Shown: positions 27,254 through 36,011 of the stretch, piece by piece
Numbering within the stretch: position 1 is the first letter of the stretch
Layout: each line of letters starts with the position of its first letter
Assembly (NCBI RefSeq): GCF_010448835.1
Contig: NZ_CP048409.1
Span: forward strand, 2,674,001 to 2,738,000
Origin: Draconibacterium halophilum
GTDB lineage: Bacteria; Bacteroidota; Bacteroidia; Bacteroidales; Prolixibacteraceae
DNA: 64,000 nt
Reading direction: 5' to 3'
Made by a program: the position numbers and the translations under genes
Notes under the pieces: generated by a model
Seen by the model: only the letters and a program-made list of their open reading frames with translations
Told to the model about the DNA's origin: nothing
The model's database searches: none

Positions 27254-27844
27254 ATGTTAGAGATAGGAAAATATAAAATGGTGAAGTTGACGTACGACCT
27301 ACGTATCGACGACGAGCAGGGAGAATTGGTTGAGCAGGCAAATACAGAGCAACCTTTAGAGTTCCTTTACGGAGCAGGAATGATGCTACCAAAGTTCGAA
27401 TCTGAATTGATCGGTTTGAAACAAGACGATCCTTTCAATATTAAAATTGCCAGCACTGATGCATATGGCGCAGTAAACAACGAAGCAGTTGTTGAGTTGC
27501 CTAAAAATGTATTTTTAGTGAATGGTGAATTCGACGCAGAATTGATTAAAGTTGGTAATACTGTGCCAATGATGAGTAGTAACGGCCAGCGATTAAACGG
27601 GTTAGTTTTAGAAATTAACGACGAAATCGTAAAAATGGACTTTAATCATCCGTTAGCGGGCGAAGACCTTTTCTTTGCCGGAAAAGTTATTGATGTTCGC
27701 GAAGCATCAGACGAAGAAGTTGCGCAGATCCTTTCAGGAGGTGGCGGCTGTGGTTGTGGAAGCAGCGATGGTGGTTGTAACGACGGTGGTTGTAACGACG
27801 GATCATGCGGAACAGAAAGCGAAGGCGGCTGCGGTTGTGGCTAA
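27254..27844 (+). CDS. slyD: SlyD-type FKBP peptidyl-prolyl cis-trans isomerase
   Basis: This 196-residue protein has a split FKBP domain with an inserted IF chaperone domain (EFLYGAGMMLPKFESELIGL, then DAYG and the NHPLAGEDLFF motif). It ends in a glycine/cysteine-rich tail of about 35 residues with repeated GGCGCG and DGGC motifs. The tail replaces the His-rich metal-binding tail of E. coli SlyD and should bind metal through cysteines. A terminator follows at 27881-27918. Confidence 0.93.
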   Translation: MLEIGKYKMVKLTYDLRIDDEQGELVEQANTEQPLEFLYGAGMMLPKFESELIGLKQDDPFNIKIASTDAYGAVNNEAVVELPKNVFLVNGEFDAELIKVGNTVPMMSSNGQRLNGLVLEINDEIVKMDFNHPLAGEDLFFAGKVIDVREASDEEVAQILSGGGGCGCGSSDGGCNDGGCNDGSCGTESEGGCGCG

Positions 27845-27880
27845 TAATAAATTTTGATAATAAGTTCAATTTAATTATTT

Positions 27881-27918
27881 TAACCCTGTTTTCATAATGT
27901 TATGAAAATGGGGTTTTC
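27881..27918 (+). terminator. intrinsic terminator after slyD
   Basis: Hairpin AACCCTGTTTTCATA / TATGAAAATGGGGTT with two wobble pairs, followed by TT and a short T run. Confidence 0.7.
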
Positions 27919-28021
27919 ACATTTATAGCATTTACAGTATGAAAAATCTATTACTTTTAGCCGAAGTTGAATTTCATACGAGATCTACTTGTTACAGGAT
28001 GTAACAAACAATATTTAACAG

Positions 28022-29095
28022 ATGAACACTTTTGGAAAGATATTTCGCTTAACTTCTTTTGGAGAGTCTCATGGACGAGGAATCGGTGGTATAATCGATG
28101 GTTGTCCGGCCGGGGTTGAGCTCGATATAGAATTAATTCAAAAAGACCTGGCCAGAAGAAAACCGGGACAGTCGAAAATTACAACGCAACGAAAAGAACC
28201 CGACCAGGTGGAGTTTCTTTCCGGAGTATTTGAAGGAAAAACGCAGGGAACACCAATTGCTTTTGCCATTTGGAACAAAGATCAACACTCGAATGATTAC
28301 AACGATCTTAAAAATGTTTACCGCCCTTCTCATGCCGATTTTACTTACACCAAAAAATACGGAACACGCGACCATCGTGGAGGTGGCAGATCTTCTGCAC
28401 GCGAAACTATTGCCCGTGTTGTTGCCGGAGCAATTGCGAAACAAATTCTGGCAAAAGCAGGTGTTTCTATACAGGCATTTGTTTCTCAGGTTGGAGAAAT
28501 AAAGTTGAAGAAACACTACAAAGAATTAGATCTGTCAGCTACTGAGAATACCATTGTACGCTGCCCTGATAAAGAAGTTGCCGATGAAATGATTGCCCGA
28601 ATTGAAAAAGCAGGACGTGAGCATGATACTGTTGGTGGTGTTATTACCGGAGTTGCCAGCGGTGTGCCAGCCGGCTGGGGAGAGCCTGTTTTTAATAAAC
28701 TGCATGCCGATATGGGCTTTGCAATGCTCGGAATTAATGCGGTAAAGGGATTTGAATACGGTTCTGGTTTTGACGGAACAAAACTGAGTGGTTCTGAACA
28801 CAACGATATTTTTATAAAAACAAACCAAGGTGTTCGCACAAAAACGAATAACTCCGGTGGTATTCAAGGAGGTATCTCCAATGGCGAAGACATTTATTTT
28901 AACGTTGCATTTAAACCCATCGCCACTCTGCTGAAAGAACAACAAACACTTGATAAAGATGAGCAAATTATAAAGATTAATCCAAAAGGAAGACACGATC
29001 CATGTGTGCTTCCACGTGCTGTTCCAATAGTTGAGGCAATGGCTGCACTGGTTTTAGTTGACCACTTTTTACTTAATAAACTTAACTCGATTTAA
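28022..29095 (+). CDS. aroC: chorismate synthase
   Basis: This 357-residue enzyme catalyses the last shikimate step (EPSP to chorismate, reduced FMN needed). Signatures are GESHGRGIGGIIDGCPAGV, the RGGGRSSARETIARV block and RHDPCVLPRAVPIVEAMAA near the end. Length is normal. The DUF134 gene begins one base after its stop, so the two are translationally coupled. Confidence 0.97.
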   Translation: MNTFGKIFRLTSFGESHGRGIGGIIDGCPAGVELDIELIQKDLARRKPGQSKITTQRKEPDQVEFLSGVFEGKTQGTPIAFAIWNKDQHSNDYNDLKNVYRPSHADFTYTKKYGTRDHRGGGRSSARETIARVVAGAIAKQILAKAGVSIQAFVSQVGEIKLKKHYKELDLSATENTIVRCPDKEVADEMIARIEKAGREHDTVGGVITGVASGVPAGWGEPVFNKLHADMGFAMLGINAVKGFEYGSGFDGTKLSGSEHNDIFIKTNQGVRTKTNNSGGIQGGISNGEDIYFNVAFKPIATLLKEQQTLDKDEQIIKINPKGRHDPCVLPRAVPIVEAMAALVLVDHFLLNKLNSI

Positions 29096-29096
29096 T

Positions 29097-29513
29097 ATGC
29101 CAAGAAGAAAAAGAAACAGAAGGATCCAGGTACCTCCGGTAATTAAGGGGATGTCGGTTTATGGTGTTCGTGGACGAAAAACAAACGAAGTTATTCTACA
29201 CCTCGAAGAATATGAAGCAATTCGTTTATTAGATTACCAAAACCTTACACAGGAAGAAGCCGCTGTATTTATGGATGTTTCCCGGCCAACATTAACCCGT
29301 ATTTACGAAGAAGCACGAAATAAAGTGGCAACCGCATTTGTTGAAGGAAGGGACCTTATTTTCAGAGGAGGTGATATTTATTTTGATAAAAACTGGTTCA
29401 AATGTAACAGTTGTAAAGCTAGTTTTAGTGATTACTCTGAGAATAAAGAGAAATGTCCGGTTTGTAACTCAGAAGACCTGATTTCGCTAAACGACTACTA
29501 TATGGATAAATAA
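29097..29513 (+). CDS. DUF134 family HTH protein with C-terminal zinc ribbon
   Basis: A 138-residue protein from the ATG at 29097 (MPRRKRNRRIQVPPVIKG; an in-frame ATG at 29058 lies inside aroC). The DUF134 helix-turn-helix is typical: EYEAIRLLDYQNLTQEEAAV, then MDVSRPTLTRIYEEAR. A zinc ribbon with two CxxC pairs (CNSC, CPVC) follows near residues 102-125. It is a predicted DNA-binding regulator, target unknown. It is coupled to aroC. Confidence 0.87.
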   Translation: MPRRKRNRRIQVPPVIKGMSVYGVRGRKTNEVILHLEEYEAIRLLDYQNLTQEEAAVFMDVSRPTLTRIYEEARNKVATAFVEGRDLIFRGGDIYFDKNWFKCNSCKASFSDYSENKEKCPVCNSEDLISLNDYYMDK

Positions 29514-29549
29514 TAGCTTCTTAGCTGTTTATTTTCACAGAAAAGACAT

Positions 29550-29624
29550 AAAAAAACCTCCGGCTCAATAGCCGGAGGTACCCAATTAAGTTGTGATAAA
29601 ACCAGAGCCCTAGTACACTAGGAT
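29550..29624 (-). ncRNA. candidate small RNA of about 75 nt
   Basis: On the minus strand a promoter-like pair (29659-29629) is followed by a short transcript. It has a perfect hairpin CCTAG-TGTA-CTAGG near its 5' end (29621-29608), a single-stranded stretch, and a strong 10-bp terminator hairpin with a T run (29579-29551). No open frame of any length is present. No known RNA family is assigned. A longer transcript is possible. Confidence 0.4.
29551..29579 (-). terminator. strong minus-strand terminator hairpin
   Basis: ACCTCCGGCT and AGCCGGAGGT pair perfectly over ten bases around ATTG. The T run follows on the minus strand only (A run at 29550-29556 on plus), so the terminator serves transcription from the right. 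Confidence 0.7.
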
Positions 29625-29628
29625 TGTT

Positions 29629-29659
29629 GCAAGATACGACTATAATCGTTTCATGTCAA
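29629..29659 (-). promoter_or_regulatory. promoter of the candidate small RNA
   Basis: On the minus strand TTG (29659-29657), 20 bp, then TATCTTGC (29636-29629), 6 of 8 to TAnnTTTG with ideal spacing. No minus-strand coding gene lies downstream before aroC and DUF134. Confidence 0.4.
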
Positions 29660-29831
29660 TACTTGATTTCACTTATAAAGACAAAAATATCTTATTTTAA
29701 CACGCTAACGCTAATTGTCATGCGGTTTTTACTGATTATCAATGTCTTTCAAGAATGTTAATATTTAATATTTTTTGTTAAACTTCTAATAGGCTCATTT
29801 ATCATATATTTACTCTCAAAATAATTTATTT

Positions 29832-30383
29832 ATGAAAATTCGGAAACTTCTACGCATTCTACATCGCGATTTAGGATACTTTATTGTTGCTATGACAATT
29901 GTATATGCCGTGTCGGGAATTTATTTGAATCATCGCCACGATTTCAATCCGGATTATAAAATAACAATCACGGATTTCACTCACGATTTGCAGCCACAGC
30001 AATCTTATGCTGATGATGAAATTCAACAAATAGTGGAATCAGTTCGATCCGATGTGGTTTATAAAAAGCATTATATAGATAAAGATGGCGATATAAAAGT
30101 ATTTATTGCTAATGGAGAGGTAATAATCTTTCCTGGCTCCGGAGAAGGAAGGATGCGTTATTTGCAGCGTCGCCCATTGGTGTTTAGTATGAATAAATTG
30201 CACCGGGCAACCTTGGGAACTGCATGGAAATGGGTTAGTGATATAATGGCTGTAATTCTTTTATTTGTGGCTGTTTCAGGCCTTTTTCTATTAAAAGGGA
30301 AAAGAGGTTTACGGCGTTGGGGCTGGTGGTTGACAGTTGCCGGGTTTATTGTACCTTTAATCTTTGTAATTTTATATCTTTAA
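29832..30383 (+). CDS. PepSY-associated transmembrane protein
   Basis: This 183-residue membrane protein has one helix near the N terminus (LGYFIVAMTIVYAVSGIYLN, preceded by LLRILHRDLG). A periplasmic PepSY-like segment follows (residues about 45-115), and then two C-terminal helices (AVILLFVAVSGLFLLKG, WWLTVAGFIVPLIFVILYL). The LHR-AT pattern and helix order resemble PepSY_TM proteins linked to iron or peptidase regulation. The lipoprotein gene follows after 28 bp. Confidence 0.75.
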   Translation: MKIRKLLRILHRDLGYFIVAMTIVYAVSGIYLNHRHDFNPDYKITITDFTHDLQPQQSYADDEIQQIVESVRSDVVYKKHYIDKDGDIKVFIANGEVIIFPGSGEGRMRYLQRRPLVFSMNKLHRATLGTAWKWVSDIMAVILLFVAVSGLFLLKGKRGLRRWGWWLTVAGFIVPLIFVILYL

Positions 30384-30411
30384 ACATCATTAAAATCCAA
30401 AACATCAAAAA

Positions 30412-30912
30412 ATGAAAAAAATTGCATTAATTAGTTTGTTCGCTGTTATTTTGTTTGCCTGTGGTCAACAAACAAAAAAGCAGGAGGCAACAGTTGAGCC
30501 TGAAAAATCAGCAGAGGTATTAAGCGTTGATGAACTTCTTGAAAATGCCCCTGAACTAGCAGATAATGAAGTGGTTGTAAAAGGAACTGTTTTCCATGTA
30601 TGCCAGCAAGGAGGAGAACGTTGTTTTATAATGGGAAGCACTGAAGATCTCTCAATTCGGATAGAAGCGGGTGAAAAAATCGGAGCTTTTACCCAGGAAC
30701 AAATGGGAAGTGAAGTGGTAATTACAGGTATTCTGAAGGAAGTAAAAACCGAAGCAGATGCGCATAACCCGGGGCGTGAACATGGTGACGAAGAAGGCGA
30801 AGTTGAAGACGCTGAAACGGAAACTGCACATGAAATTATTGCCGAAAATGAGGAGGCAGCAGAACGTATATTTTTTATTGAGGGACTTGAAGTAAAAGAA
30901 ATAACAGAATAG
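30412..30912 (+). CDS. lipoprotein with OB-fold-like domain
   Basis: This 166-residue protein has a lipobox (LFAVILFACGQQ, Cys at about 17). Residues 37-110 resemble an OB-fold/tRNA_anti-like domain (NEVVVKGTVFHVCQQGGERC, VVITGILKEVK), followed by a very acidic low-complexity stretch near 120-135 (HGDEEGEVEDAETET). It probably sits at the membrane and forms an operon with the PepSY gene. Function unknown. Confidence 0.65.
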   Translation: MKKIALISLFAVILFACGQQTKKQEATVEPEKSAEVLSVDELLENAPELADNEVVVKGTVFHVCQQGGERCFIMGSTEDLSIRIEAGEKIGAFTQEQMGSEVVITGILKEVKTEADAHNPGREHGDEEGEVEDAETETAHEIIAENEEAAERIFFIEGLEVKEITE

Positions 30913-30930
30913 TCAATTATTACTATCGAT

Positions 30931-30968
30931 ACAAAAAAAGGAAAACAATTATTGTTTTCCTTTTTTTG
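30931..30968. terminator. bidirectional terminator that contains the msrB stop codon
   Basis: Hairpin AAAGGAAAACAAT / ATTGTTTTCCTTT flanked by A7 and T7. The msrB TAA (complement 30949-30951) lies in the hairpin loop. Confidence 0.85.
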
Positions 30969-31422
30969 TATCCTCAGTTGCCGGAATAAATTCGAGCGAA
31001 ACAGAGTTTACACAATGTCTCGTATCTTTGTCGGTAAAGCCTTCACCAAAAAATACGTGCCCCAGGTGGCCGCCACAATTGGTACAGGTAATTTCGGTTC
31101 GGCGACCATCGGCATCAACTGTTCTGTGCACCGCACCGTCAATTTCGTCATCAAAACTTGGCCAGCCACAGTGCGAGTCAAATTTATCAGTCGAATTGTA
31201 CAAGGCAGCTCCGCACTGTTTACATACATAAGTACCGTTTCCCTTATGGTCAGTGTACTTCCCGGTATACGGGCGTTCGGTTCCTTTTTCTAAGATTACG
31301 TACTTCTCAAAATCATTTAATTTGTTGTATTCCATCTTTTTTGCATCTTGATCGTGTTTTTCGTTTTGGGCATTACTTCCAAAACTCAAACACAGAATAA
31401 ATAATAATACAATTGTTTTCAT
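30949..31422 (-). CDS. msrB: peptide-methionine (R)-S-oxide reductase, exported
   Basis: This 157-residue protein has a signal peptide (MKTIVLLFILCLSFGSNAQ). The MsrB domain reduces methionine-R-sulfoxide in oxidised proteins, here in the periplasm. Two zinc CxxC pairs (CKQC, CTNC), GWPSFDDEIDGAV, GHLGHVFFGEG and the catalytic Cys in RHCVNSVSLEF are present. Its last codons run into the bidirectional terminator. Confidence 0.95.
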   Translation of the reverse strand: MKTIVLLFILCLSFGSNAQNEKHDQDAKKMEYNKLNDFEKYVILEKGTERPYTGKYTDHKGNGTYVCKQCGAALYNSTDKFDSHCGWPSFDDEIDGAVHRTVDADGRRTEITCTNCGGHLGHVFFGEGFTDKDTRHCVNSVSLEFIPATEDTKKGKQ

Positions 31423-31509
31423 ATCTATTATAACAACCGGGCCGTGCAGTGGTTTAACATCACTCGTTAAGAAATGTAAAGAACAAAACTAAAACTTCGC
31501 AGGTAATAT

Positions 31510-31517
31510 TACCTTTG
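31510..31517 (+). promoter_or_regulatory. -7 box of the pseudouridine synthase gene
   Basis: Perfect TACCTTTG 16 bp before the ATG at 31534. This implies a very short leader, common in Bacteroidota. Confidence 0.45.
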
Positions 31518-31533
31518 AGAATTTAAATTCAAC

Positions 31534-32217
31534 ATGAATATTCCAGTATTATACCAAGACGAATCGATCATTGTTGTTGAGAAACCAATCGATCTTCCGG
31601 TTCATAAAAATGATTTTATGCCCAACGATGCCCCTTATTTAACCAAACTTATTGGTGACGAAACGGGGAAGTGGATTTATAATGTACACCGTTTAGACTC
31701 AAAGACTTCAGGGGTGATTGTTCTGACGTTTTCTCCTGAGGCGGCCAATATTTTAACCAAACAGTTTGAGCTGAAAGAGGTGCAAAAGACCTATTACGCA
31801 ATAGTTCAGGGAAACCCGGGAGAAGGAACATTTGATTCGAAAGTGTTGGTGAAGAAAAAGTCGAAGTTTAAAAAAGCAGCGGTAACACATTATAAAACCT
31901 TACGAACGGTTCAAACCCAACTGGTTTCGAAAGACAAAACTGATATTCAGTTGAGTTTGGTGGAAATTAATCCGGAAACAGGACGCTGGCACCAGTTGCG
32001 GCAACATTTTGCCAAAAACCGCTTTGATATGATTGGCGATACGCACCACGGTGATTTTACATTGAATAAGATTATTTTAGCAGATACCAATATTCGCCGG
32101 CTATTTCTGCACGCTGGGAAACTGGAGTTTAAACACCCAGTAAGTGCCGAACCGGTTTCTTTTGAATCTGCTATTCCTGCAGAATTTGATAAACTGCTTA
32201 ATTTTTATGATTCCTGA
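31534..32217 (+). CDS. RluA-family pseudouridine synthase
   Basis: This 227-residue protein carries the catalytic motif VHRLDSKTSGVIVLTF (active-site Asp in HRLD), an ETGRWHQLRQHFA block and LHAGKLEFKHP. There is no S4 domain. It is TruC/RluA-like and isomerises uridine in tRNA or rRNA; the exact site is not predictable. Confidence 0.92.
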   Translation: MNIPVLYQDESIIVVEKPIDLPVHKNDFMPNDAPYLTKLIGDETGKWIYNVHRLDSKTSGVIVLTFSPEAANILTKQFELKEVQKTYYAIVQGNPGEGTFDSKVLVKKKSKFKKAAVTHYKTLRTVQTQLVSKDKTDIQLSLVEINPETGRWHQLRQHFAKNRFDMIGDTHHGDFTLNKIILADTNIRRLFLHAGKLEFKHPVSAEPVSFESAIPAEFDKLLNFYDS

Positions 32218-32336
32218 TCTATTGAGTTTTAGCTTCTAAGAAGCCCAATAATACTTGCCGTTTCCTTTTTACACAATAAGTTTTGCTTTTCATGTAACGA
32301 TATTTAAAGCTTTACGTCTTATTCAAAAATAGTGTC

Positions 32337-32840
32337 ATGAAACGTATAGCTTTTATTTTGTTGGCAGGTCTTTTTCTTACGACCTCTTGTGTTTACGAAT
32401 CGGGGGTGTCAGAAGCCTATTCCAAATATCGTTTTAAAGATGGTGTAACCACTGTTTCGGTGCCGGGCTGGGTAATTCATTTGGCGGCCGGAATTGGCGA
32501 CCTGGAAGATAGTGAAAGGGATTTACTGGAGAGTATTGACCGGGTGAAGGTAATTGCAGTAGATGATGACAATTTGAATGCCCGAATTGATTTGCATGAA
32601 GAATTTTACAAGAAGATTAGTGAGAAAAAGAACTATGAAGAACTATTGGTGGTTCGCGAGGGAAATGAGAATGTGACCATTTTCGGGCGCATGAATGAAT
32701 CAGTAATTGAAGAAATGGTTATTCTTGTTGGTGGCGACGACAATGCATTGATTTTTGTTAAAGGCGAAATCAGTCCGCAAATATTAAACGATAATATTGA
32801 TTTGTCGAAACCTGACCGGTTTTTAAGTCTTGGGCGCTAA
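32337..32840 (+). CDS. DUF4252 family lipoprotein
   Basis: This 167-residue protein has a lipobox (LLAGLFLTTSCVYES, Cys at about 18). The pattern FKDGVTTVSVPGWVIHLAAG and the terminal VKGEISPQIL fit DUF4252, a Bacteroidota family often found near ECF sigma systems. No sigma factor is adjacent here. Function unknown. Confidence 0.72.
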   Translation: MKRIAFILLAGLFLTTSCVYESGVSEAYSKYRFKDGVTTVSVPGWVIHLAAGIGDLEDSERDLLESIDRVKVIAVDDDNLNARIDLHEEFYKKISEKKNYEELLVVREGNENVTIFGRMNESVIEEMVILVGGDDNALIFVKGEISPQILNDNIDLSKPDRFLSLGR

Positions 32841-32874
32841 TTTTTTATCAATCTGTACAAACTATTATTGTTCT

Positions 32875-34260
32875 TTAGTTTTCGCTAAAGAACTTTTTCT
32901 TATGTATTTCGGCATAGCCCAGTAAATCTTCTGCAATTTCAGTATGCTCAAGTATTACGTTTGTTGTTTCATACGGATCATTTTCCATATCAAATAACGA
33001 AAGCTCAATTTTAGCTGAATAATCATATTTGCCGGGCATTCCATCTTTTCCTTTAATATCAGTCATTGTGCGGTAGTTATGTGGGAGGTGTAACTTCCAT
33101 TTTCCATCGCCCGACATTATTGCCTGAAATTCCCTGTCGTTGGTAAAAGCATAATAATCGTGTGGGTTTGCAGCATTTGGTTTTCCAGCAATGATGTCCC
33201 ATACATTTTTCCCATCAATTCCCGTTTCAGGAAGTGGAATATTCGCCACCTCACAAAGTGTTGGCAGCAGATCAATAGTCATTAAAGCCTGGCTGGATTG
33301 CTGATTGCCTTTCAATTTTGCCGGATATTTTATTATCGTTGCCGAGCGGGTTCCGCCATCAAATGTTGTTCCTTTTGCCTCACGAAACGGTGTAGTTCCG
33401 GCATGGTTGCCATAAGCAATCCAGGGGCCGTTATCTGACGAAAAGATGACAATCGTGTTGTCTTCAATTCCATTGTCTTTTAAAGCTTTGTTTATTTGTC
33501 CTACCGACCAATCAAGCTCAGCAATTACATCGCCGTATAATCCAGCTCCCGATTTGCCTTCAAACTCCGGGCTGCAAAACAACGGAACGTGCGACATGGC
33601 ATGAGGAACGTAAAGCAAAAACGGCTCATCTTTGTGTTTCGATATAAAATCAACCGCATGTTCGGTATACCATTTGGTAAGCATTTTCTGGTCTGTCGAG
33701 TCCACATTTTCAATGGTTACTTCGCCGTTTTCCCAATATTTTAGCGGCCACTGTCCCCAGTATTCAGGACTTTCAGGATGATGTTTCCACATATCGTTCG
33801 AATACATCAGTCCACAGGTTTCTTCAAAACCACGGTTATGGGGGCGTGTTTCCGGTTGATCGCCACAGTGCCATTTGCCAAAAAGTGCAGTTTTGTATCC
33901 CGCATTTTTAAATACCTCTCCAATAGTTGGGAAAGTGGTTTCGAGGCCGCGATCGCCTGGGCCATGAGCACTAAATACTTTTGTTCGCCCGGGGTAGCAA
34001 CCTGAAATTAAGGCTGACCGCGATGCCGAGCAAACAGCCTGGGGGACATAAAAATTCTTGAACATTATTCCTTCTTCTGCCAGCTTTTTTACGTTGGGTG
34101 TTTCAAAACTGGTTTGTCCAAAAGGGGCAAAATCTGAATATCCCGAATCATCAAGAAAGATAATTACAACATTGGGGCGTTTTGTTTCTTGATTAGTGTT
34201 GGTGCATGAGTTTACAAACAGTGCCAATACTAGTAAGCTAAGAAGTTGATGTAAGTTCAT
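32875..34260 (-). CDS. sulfatase (arylsulfatase-like lipoprotein)
   Basis: This 461-residue protein has a probable lipoprotein signal (LALFVNSCTNTN). It carries the alkaline-phosphatase-like metal motif IIFLDDSGYSDFAPFG, the formylglycine motif CSASRSALISGCYPGR (Cys converted to formylglycine), GKWHCGD and SSDNGPWIAYGNHAG. It is an S1-family sulfatase that removes sulfate from glycans or aryl esters. The matching sulfatase-maturing enzyme is not in the window. Confidence 0.93.
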   Translation of the reverse strand: MNLHQLLSLLVLALFVNSCTNTNQETKRPNVVIIFLDDSGYSDFAPFGQTSFETPNVKKLAEEGIMFKNFYVPQAVCSASRSALISGCYPGRTKVFSAHGPGDRGLETTFPTIGEVFKNAGYKTALFGKWHCGDQPETRPHNRGFEETCGLMYSNDMWKHHPESPEYWGQWPLKYWENGEVTIENVDSTDQKMLTKWYTEHAVDFISKHKDEPFLLYVPHAMSHVPLFCSPEFEGKSGAGLYGDVIAELDWSVGQINKALKDNGIEDNTIVIFSSDNGPWIAYGNHAGTTPFREAKGTTFDGGTRSATIIKYPAKLKGNQQSSQALMTIDLLPTLCEVANIPLPETGIDGKNVWDIIAGKPNAANPHDYYAFTNDREFQAIMSGDGKWKLHLPHNYRTMTDIKGKDGMPGKYDYSAKIELSLFDMENDPYETTNVILEHTEIAEDLLGYAEIHKKKFFSEN

Positions 34261-34363
34261 TTTATTGAATTTTAATGTTTGCTAAAATAGTATTAATCTG
34301 ACAGTCGCAAAATGACTGAACAAAGAGTTGAGTAAGTTTTTTAAATTAGTAAAAAGTTTTTGA

Positions 34364-35959
34364 ATGAATTTTACTGCACTGATTATACTCTTGTTGGGTG
34401 GACTTGCATTATTCCTGCACGGAATGAATGTAATGACGGACGGTTTAAAAGCCGCTGCCGGAAGTAAAATGAAGTCGTTTTTAAAAGGAATGACACGTAA
34501 CCGATGGACGTCGCTGGTGGCAGGAACGGGAATCACTGCCGTAATACAATCATCGTCGGTAACAACAGTTTTAGCTGTAGGATTTGTTTCGGCCGGCTTA
34601 ATTTCATTTCAAAGTACCTTGGGAATTATTCTTGGGGCCAATCTTGGAACAACTATTACAGCTCAAATCATAGCCTTTAAAATAACCCAAGCCTCGTGGA
34701 TAATGATTGCAGCAGGATTTCTGGCAAGTTTTCTTTTTAAAAAGCAATCAATTAAAAATTTCGGAATGATTATTCTGGGACTCGGATTAGTCTTTCTGGG
34801 CATGAATGTGATGAACGAGGCAACAACTCCCTTAAAAGATTTTGAGCCCTTTATTAATTTAATGAAGGGGCTGGATAATTATCTGTACGCTATTTTAATT
34901 GGAGCTCTGTTTACAGCACTGGTTCAAAGTTCATCGGCTACAACCGGTGTTGTGATAATTCTCTCGGTGCAGGGGCTTTTGGGCATTGAGGAAGCTATTG
35001 CTATAATCCTTGGAGCCAATATCGGAACTTGTGTTACGGCAGTTTTATCGGCTTTGGGTAAGCCCAGGGATGCCATGCGAGTAGCAATTTCACATGTGCT
35101 TTTTAAAGTTGTTGGTGTGTTAATTTGGTATGCTTTTATTGGAGAGTTAGCCGACATCGTAAGGTTTATTTCCGAAGATAGTGCACGACAAGTAGCAAAT
35201 GCACATACCATTTTTAATGCGGCCAATACATTCTTATTTATTTGGCTGGTAAAACCAATCGCAAAGTTAGTGGTTTGGCTATTGCCTGAAAAGAAAAAGA
35301 AGGAGGAAAGGTTATTTACAGAGTTGCACGACTTTTATCTGGAGGATGTTAGCCTTGCTTTAGAATTATCGCAAAGTTCAATTGCAAAACTGGGAGAAAA
35401 AGTAATTGAAATAGTAAAGGCAGGAATTCCCATGGCCTTAACCGGAAAGGAACACGAGCTGGTTGAATTAAGGTATAAAGATGCACTAATAGACAGAGGA
35501 CACGCTGAAATATTAACCTTTTTGCAAAACATACAAGGCCTGTCGATAAGTAAAGACCAAAGCCATGTGCTCGAGCGACAAATAGAAGCTGTTAATGTAC
35601 TTGAGACAGCAGCTGACATGGTTACAACATCATTGGTAGAAGCAGCTGAACACCGTATTGAAAAGGGATTTGAAGTAAGCAATGCTACGGTGCAGCGAAT
35701 TTCTGTAGTCCATAATATGGCGTTGGAAGCATTTCAGAAGGCATTACAATTTTACAGCTTAGATGATACTTCCGTCAATAATACTCTGGCCAAAGATCTT
35801 TTTAAAAAGGAGCTTCAGGATGTTCGTTTACACCTTATTGAAAGATTATCAGTATCCGATGATAAACGAATTGAGACTTATCGTTTTGAATCGGAAGTGC
35901 TGGAAGGAATCAGGCGTTTGCATGCTTTAGCAAGGCGGTTAAAAAGAAAGGCAGGATAA
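34364..35959 (+). CDS. Na/Pi cotransporter family protein with PhoU-like tail
   Basis: This 531-residue protein has two inverted Na/Pi-cotransporter units, marked by GTGITAVIQSSSVTTVLAVG and ALVQSSSATTGVVIILSVQG (QSSS motifs). Eight or more membrane helices occupy residues 1-310. Residues about 330-531 are helical and PhoU-like. It imports (or exports) phosphate with sodium. Its stop codon sits in the terminator hairpin of the convergent protease gene. Confidence 0.93.
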   Translation: MNFTALIILLLGGLALFLHGMNVMTDGLKAAAGSKMKSFLKGMTRNRWTSLVAGTGITAVIQSSSVTTVLAVGFVSAGLISFQSTLGIILGANLGTTITAQIIAFKITQASWIMIAAGFLASFLFKKQSIKNFGMIILGLGLVFLGMNVMNEATTPLKDFEPFINLMKGLDNYLYAILIGALFTALVQSSSATTGVVIILSVQGLLGIEEAIAIILGANIGTCVTAVLSALGKPRDAMRVAISHVLFKVVGVLIWYAFIGELADIVRFISEDSARQVANAHTIFNAANTFLFIWLVKPIAKLVVWLLPEKKKKEERLFTELHDFYLEDVSLALELSQSSIAKLGEKVIEIVKAGIPMALTGKEHELVELRYKDALIDRGHAEILTFLQNIQGLSISKDQSHVLERQIEAVNVLETAADMVTTSLVEAAEHRIEKGFEVSNATVQRISVVHNMALEAFQKALQFYSLDDTSVNNTLAKDLFKKELQDVRLHLIERLSVSDDKRIETYRFESEVLEGIRRLHALARRLKRKAG

Positions 35960-35985
35960 CTTCTGTTTCCATAGTATCCTGCCTT
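35941..35985 (-). terminator. terminator of the T9SS protease gene overlapping the transporter stop
   Basis: GGCAGGATA (35950-35958) pairs with TATCCTGCC (35975-35983). On the minus strand it is followed by a T-rich stretch (TTTCTTTTT). Confidence 0.65.
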
Positions 35986-36011
35986 CTCAGAGTTGTACGT
36001 GTTGCCAGTAC

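Noticed and set aside
27687..27869. Histidine/arginine-rich frames opposite and beside the slyD tail
   Set aside because: They are shadows of the glycine/cysteine repeats of SlyD in other frames.
29551..29579. Terminator of the aroC-DUF134 transcript
   Set aside because: The plus strand has no T run after the hairpin, only an A run before it, so the signal faces the other way.
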